Positions 59,392 through 64,000 of a stretch of DNA of 64,000 nucleotides are shown in pieces. The stretch's first letter is position 1; each line of letters opens with the position of its first letter. Origin of the DNA: Nematostella vectensis (Eukaryota > Cnidaria > Anthozoa > Actiniaria > Edwardsiidae); contig NC_064035.1 of NCBI RefSeq assembly GCF_932526225.1, forward strand, positions 21,503,969 through 21,567,968, given 5' to 3'. Under the pieces are notes generated by a model. The model searched no databases and was not told the DNA's origin. It was given only the letters and a program-made list of their open reading frames with translations. The position numbers and the translations under genes were made by a program.

Positions 59392-60938
59392 GTTTTGCGG
59401 GATTCTTTACTGAATTATGCGCTAAATTACACGGAATATCAACTGTTACGCTCAAACAACATTTTGTACCGAAGAAAAGCACGAAATAACTTGAAAAGGT
59501 TAATTTTTTGCGTGAAAATATCTTAGGCGAGTTTTCATTGGCTCCTAGCCACCAGCCAATTAAAAAAAGTATTTTATTATTAGTCCTAGGCCTTTGCGGT
59601 TTAGCAAAGAACGCCTAGTCATTTTATTTGTTTTCTGAAATTCAGTTCAAAATATCGCACTCTTACGAAAAAGATCTCTCTTTTTTCACGAGAAATAGAG
59701 GTAACAACCCTAAAAGAATACATCAGCTGTGCAATGAAATGTTTTGTCTTTCAAAATTTAGCCAAATTACGCGGAATTACGCGGAAATTTGTGGATTACG
59801 CGAATTACGCGGAAAAAGCCAAATTACACGCTTCCGCACAAGCGCGTAATTCCAAAAACCCTGTTATACTGTTATTGTTACTGATACTGTTACTGTTACT
59901 GTTACTGTTACTGTACTGTTACTGTTACTGTTACTGTTGCTGTTACTGATACTGTACTGTTACTGTTGCTGTTACTGATACTGTTACTGTTACTGTTACT
60001 GTTGCTGTTGCTGTTGCTGTTACTGTTACTGTTGCTGTTACTGTTACTGTTACTGTTACTGATACTGTTACTGTTACTGTACTGTTACTGTTACTGTACT
60101 GTTATGTTACTGTTACTGTTACTGATACTGATACTGTTACTGATACTGTTACTGTTACTGTTACTGATACTGTTACTGTTACTGTTACCGATACTGTTAC
60201 TGTTACTGTTACTGTACTGTTACTGTACTGTTATGTTACTGTTACTGATACTGTTACTGTTACTGTTACTGTTACTGTTACTGATACTGTTACTGTTACT
60301 GATACTGATGCTGTTGCTGTTGCTGTTACTGATACTGTTGCTGTTACTGATACTGATACTGTTACTGTTACTGTTACTGTTACTGTTGCTGTTACTGTTG
60401 CTGTTGCTGTTGCTGTTACTGTTACTGTTTCTGATACTGTTACTGTTACTGTTACTGTAACTGTTACTGATACTGTTACTGATACTGTTACTGTTACTGT
60501 TACTGATACTGATACTGATACTGATACTGATACTGATACTGATACTGTTACTGATACTGATACTGATACTGATACTGTTGCTGTTGCTGATACTGATACT
60601 GATACTGTACTGATACTGATACTGTTATGTTACTGTTACTGTTACTGTACTGTTACTGTTACTGTACTGATACTGTACTGTTGCTGTTGCTGATACTGTT
60701 ACTGTTACTGTTGCTGTTGCTGTTGCTGATGCTGTTGCTGTTGCTGTTACTGTTACTGATGCTGTTGCTGTTGCTGTTGCTGTTGCTGATGCTGTTGCTG
60801 TTACTGTTACTGTTACTGTTACTGTTACTGATTCTGATACTGTTACTGATACTGTTACTGATACTGATACTGTTCTGTTACTGTTACTGTTACTGTTACT
60901 GTTACTGATGCTGTTACTGTTACTGTTACTGATACTGA

Positions 60939-60969
<31 letters not shown>

Positions 60970-63900
60970 AGTGTTACTGTACTGTTACTGTTACTGTTAC
61001 TGATACTGATACTGATACTGATACTGATACTGTTACTGTTACTGATACTGTTACTGATACTGACACTGATACTGTTACTGTTACTGTTACTGTTACTGTA
61101 CTGTTACTGTTACTGTACTGTTACTGTACTGTTACTGATACTGATACTGTTACTGTTACTGTTACTGTTACTGTATCTGATACTGTTTCTGTTACTGTAC
61201 TGTTACTGTTACTGTACTGTTATGTTACTGTTACTGTACTGTTACTGTACTGTTACTGTTGCTGTACTGTTACTGTTACTGTTGATGTTACTGTTACTGT
61301 TACTGTTTCTGATACTGTTACTGTTGCTGTTACTGTTACTGTTGCTGTTGCTGTTACTGTTACTGTTACTGTATCTGATACTGTTACTGTTACTGTTACT
61401 GTTACTGTTACTGTTACTGATACTGATACTGTTACTGTATCTGATACTGATACTGATACTGTTACTGTACTGTTACTGATACTGATACTGTTATGTTACT
61501 GTTACTGTTACTGTACTGTTACTGTTACTGTTACTGTACTGATGCTGTTACTGTTACTGTTATGTTACTGTTACTGTTACTGTACTGTTACTGTTACTGT
61601 TACTGTACTGATACTGATACTGTACTGTTGCTGTTGCTGTTGCTGTTACTGATACTGTTACTGTTACTGTTGCTGTTGCTGTTACTGATACTGTTACTGT
61701 TACTGATACTGTTACTGTACTGTTACTGATACTGATACTGTTATGTTACTGTTACTGTTACTGTACTGTTACTGTTACTGTTACTGTACTGATACTGATA
61801 CTGTACTGTTGCTGTTGCTGATACTGTTACTGTTACTGTTGCTGTTGCTGTTACTGATACTGTTACTGTTACTGTTACTGTTGCTGTTGCTGTTGCTGTT
61901 ACTGTTACTGTTACTGTTACTGTTACTGATACTGATGCTGTTACTGTTACTGTACTGTTACTGTTACTGATGCTGTTTCTGATACTGTTACTTACTGTTA
62001 CTGTTACTGTTACTGTTATTGTGAACTACTCTTGCTAGTCCTATAACACAGGTCTTTATTTTTAGCGACCCAGTTCCCTAACAACTGGCGGAAAGGCAAA
62101 CTTCTCGGGGCTGGTGCATTTGGTCAGGTCTATATGTGTCATGACTTAGACACAGGAAGAGAGCTAGCAGTGAAGCAAATAGAAACAGGACAGCTTAACT
62201 CCTCCACTAAGAACGTGAGTATGGAGTGTTGACGCAAGATTCAATCTATCTTTATTGTTATTGTTTTAAAAAAACAATGCAGAATCCATTGGCCAGGCCA
62301 AGTTTTTGTTTGGATTTTAACAACAAACAAAAAATGCATGAAAATGCATGAGAGATAAATGGGGGAGGGAGAGAGGCTAAATTGAAAGCTTGGCCTTAAA
62401 TTGAAATAGAGTACTTTACTAAGGTTCAGAGGAAATGAATTACATCAGTATTCTTCACTATACCAGGTTAATCAGATGAACTCAACGCAGGACGCGAGAA
62501 ATAGAAAGAATAGGAAGCAATCAAGATCTATTGAAAAGACAGGGTAAGATATAGAATGGTAGCACAGGGTTAGGGAATGATAGTACAGGGTGATAGAATG
62601 GTAGCACAGGGTGATAGCACAGGGTAAGATATAGAATGGTAGCACAAGGTGATAGAATGGTAGCACAGGGTGAGGGAATGATAGCACAGGGTGATAGAAT
62701 GATAGCACAGGGTGATAGCACAGGGTAAGATATAGAATGGTAGCACAGGGTGATAGAATTGTAGCACAGGGTGAGGGAATGATAGCACAGGGTGATAGAA
62801 TGGTTGCATAAGGTCGATAGAATTTTAGCACAGGATGATAGAGTGATAGCACAGGGTGACAGATAAAATGGTAGCACAGGATGATAGAGTGATAGCACAG
62901 GATGAGAGATAGAATGACAGCACAGGATGAGAGATAGAATGATAGCACAGTATGCTAGAATGATAGCACAGGGTGATAGAATGGTAGCACAGAGTGATAG
63001 AATGGTAGCACAGGGTGATAGAATGGTAGCACAGGTCGATAAAGAATGGTAGCACAGGTCGATAAAGAATGATAGCACAGGGTGATAGAATGATGAATGG
63101 TGAGAGATATAATGATATCATTTTGCTATGCACTGTTTTTTAAACACTTATATAACTTTGAGTAAATCCCCTTGCTGCATGACTTTTTTAGTCGCCATGG
63201 TATCTCGGTTCATTCTAACTCCCTTGGTGTGCCATTCCTTTATTATTCTCGAGTGTATCTTAGCCCATTCTAAGTACCTTGGTATTGCAGGAGGTGAAGG
63301 CGCTTGAAGGTGAAATCGAGTTTATGAAGGCATTTAGAAACGAGCGGATTGTACAGTACTATGGAATCGAGACAGACGACCTTCATATCTATATATTCAT
63401 GGAGTACCTACCTGGCGTAAGTCCATGACCTGGAATGCCATACATTATGCCATAAAGCATTTAGTGTCTGTACTGCCATAAAGCATTTAGTGTCTGTACT
63501 TCCATAAAGCATTTAGTGTCTGTACTGCCATAAAGCATTTAGTGTCTGTACTGCCATAAAGCATTTAGTGTCTGTACTTCCATAAAGCATTTAGTGTCTG
63601 TACTGCCATAAAGCATTTAGTGTCTGTACTTCCATAAAGCATTTAGTGTCTGTACTGCCATAAAGCATTTAGTGTCTGTACTTCCATAAAGCATTTAGTG
63701 TCTGTACTTCCATAAAGCATTTAGTGTCTGTACTGCCATAAAGCATTTAGTGTCTGTACTGCCATAAAGCATTTAGTGTCTGTACTTCCATAAAGCATTT
63801 AGTGTCTGTACTTCCATAAAGCATTTAGTGTCTGTACCTTGAATAATTGACATCTTTACACTGGTGTTATACGGCTTGGCTCTATTATCTATTATCATTA

Positions 63901-64000
63901 TTATTATTATCGTTGTTGTTGTTGTTGTTGTTGTTATGTCAGTCGTCTGCTTTATTGGGCAGGGTTCAATCCATGAGCACATCAAGCAACATGGGGCCTT
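48517..64000 (+). CDS. MAP3K2/3-like: MAP3K2/3 (MEKK2/3) kinase, 5' part, PB1 to kinase N-lobe; partial
   Basis: Exons: 48517-48593, 53434-53474, 53743-53842, 54433-54648, 54973-55025, 55239-55428, 56021-56065, 56504-56551, 56727-56809, 57574-57659, 57754-57837, 57902-58093, 62066-62214, 63291-63416, 63963-64000 (continues). Phases agree at every junction. This family activates MAP2Ks (MEK5/ERK5, JNK, p38 routes). The PB1 domain begins [14 protein letters not shown] and continues [20 protein letters not shown] and [20 protein letters not shown]. The linker has SEGEFIPE, also present in vertebrate MEKK2/3, and Ser-rich stretches. The kinase starts [20 protein letters not shown] (glycine loop), with ELAVKQI (catalytic Lys), [11 protein letters not shown] (helix C Glu), [10 protein letters not shown] and [15 protein letters not shown]. 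The first exon listed may not be the first coding exon: it starts in phase 1, but also has an internal ATG. Confidence 0.93.
48574..53190. repeat. 46-bp minisatellite derived from a MAP3K2/3 splice donor, about 100 copies
   Basis: The unit reads GTGTTACACCCCCACCTAAG then GTAGTGTAGACATGATCCAC and CCCTAT. The first copy overlaps the real exon end GTTACACCCCCACCTAAG and its donor GTAGTG (48594). Variation includes CACCACC for CCCCCACC, ACATGATAC for ACATGATCC, and block duplications, for example about 48870-49070 with about 49730-49945 and about 50690-50890 with about 50940-51110. Confidence 0.97.
53843..53848 (+). other. GC-type splice donor in the MAP3K2/3 PB1 region
   Basis: The exon 53743-53842 must end before ATCACTATTCC at 54433 to keep the PB1 alignment. 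No in-phase GT donor is present; GGG followed by GCAAGT gives phase 0 and fits the GC-AG donor consensus. Joined protein: YINEG then ITIPILTQ. Confidence 0.7.
55437..56020. repeat. 31-bp minisatellite ending at a MAP3K2/3 acceptor
   Basis: About 18 copies of GCTATTAAACCATGCATGTG then ATGTGTTTTTAT. The last, diverged unit ACGTATGTGACGTGTTTTGCAG is the real acceptor of the exon at 56021. Confidence 0.95.
56870..57500. repeat. 30-bp minisatellite in a MAP3K2/3 intron
   Basis: About 20 imperfect copies of GGGAGGTTTGGCGATGGTGA then GAGATGTTAA. It runs to about 75 bp before the next exon. Confidence 0.95.
58094..59199. other. MAP3K2/3 intron before the kinase exon, first part; no gene seen
   Basis: AT-rich intron with a small palindrome near 58425-58460 (AGTTTAGTAAACTAG repeated) and a G-run near 59020. 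Confidence 0.55.
59200..59390. repeat. AATGAT hexanucleotide microsatellite
   Basis: About 28 uninterrupted AATGAT units flanked by AAT units. All frames are open and are artefacts. Confidence 0.97.
59864..62020. repeat. Hexanucleotide satellite, CTGTTA/CTGATA/CTGTTG, 2.15 kb
   Basis: A mosaic of CTGTTA, CTGATA and CTGTTG hexamers with five-base slips (CTGTA) that shift register. Leu-rich frames through it are not proteins. It ends about 45 bp before the acceptor of the kinase P-loop exon at 62066. Confidence 0.96.
62530..63115. repeat. 21-bp minisatellite in a MAP3K2/3 intron
   Basis: About 28 variants of GATAGAATGGTAGCACAGGG T, with shorter and longer units. Confidence 0.95.
63433..63838. 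repeat. 26-bp minisatellite in a MAP3K2/3 intron
   Basis: About 15-16 nearly perfect copies of CCATAAAGCATTTAGTGTCT GTACTG, alternating CTG and CTT before CCATAA. It starts 17 bp after the donor at 63417. Confidence 0.97.

Noticed and set aside
59123-61970. Poly-Leu, poly-(Ile-Met), poly-(Asn-Asp) and poly-(Leu-Ser) frames
   Set aside because: Direct translations of hexanucleotide satellites.

Overview
The window is animal nuclear DNA: intron-rich genes with GT-AG splice sites, AATAAA signals, non-LTR retrotransposons, hairpin elements and very abundant minisatellites. The gene set (a flagellar microtubule-associated family, an NKCC cotransporter, a MEKK2/3 kinase) is general to metazoans. 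The retrotransposon types, including an endonuclease/RT polyprotein with a 2A-like NPGP motif, and the overall style suggest a cnidarian, probably an anthozoan such as a sea anemone. The species call is an inference.

Layout. 1-10.5 kb is one 38-bp G-rich minisatellite split by a LINE at about 3.57-7.30 kb that carries three in-frame stops. 11.2-26.3 kb holds a seven-exon minus-strand gene that I reconstruct completely in frame (560 codons) as the SPMIP4/C7orf31 family. It contains a 30-nt microexon, an opposite-strand single-exon gene nested in an intron, a 2.1-kb TIR element with a candidate 10-bp target duplication, and three minisatellites. 28.1-32.9 kb holds a plus-strand, C-terminally shortened paralogue whose first five exons keep the same intron phases (267 codons). 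The two paralogues are head to head, and a 5'-truncated LINE lies in the shared upstream region. 35.1-45.1 kb is a complete eight-exon NKCC-type Na-K-Cl cotransporter on the minus strand (1227 codons). 48.5-64.0 kb is the 5' part of a MAP3K2/3 (MEKK2/3) gene on the plus strand, running off the window inside the kinase domain.

The most unusual feature is a recurring relation between minisatellites and exon edges. Several arrays have units that are copies of an adjacent real splice site or exon end: the MAP3K2/3 donor at 48593 (about 100 copies over 4.6 kb), both sides of NKCC exon 6, the acceptor of NKCC exon 8, the acceptor of the 30-nt microexon, and the stop-codon region of the short SPMIP4 paralogue. 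Others end directly at an acceptor. These genes are therefore flanked by decoy donors and acceptors. I see no CRISPR array, prokaryotic operon or evident multi-gene defence or biosynthetic system.
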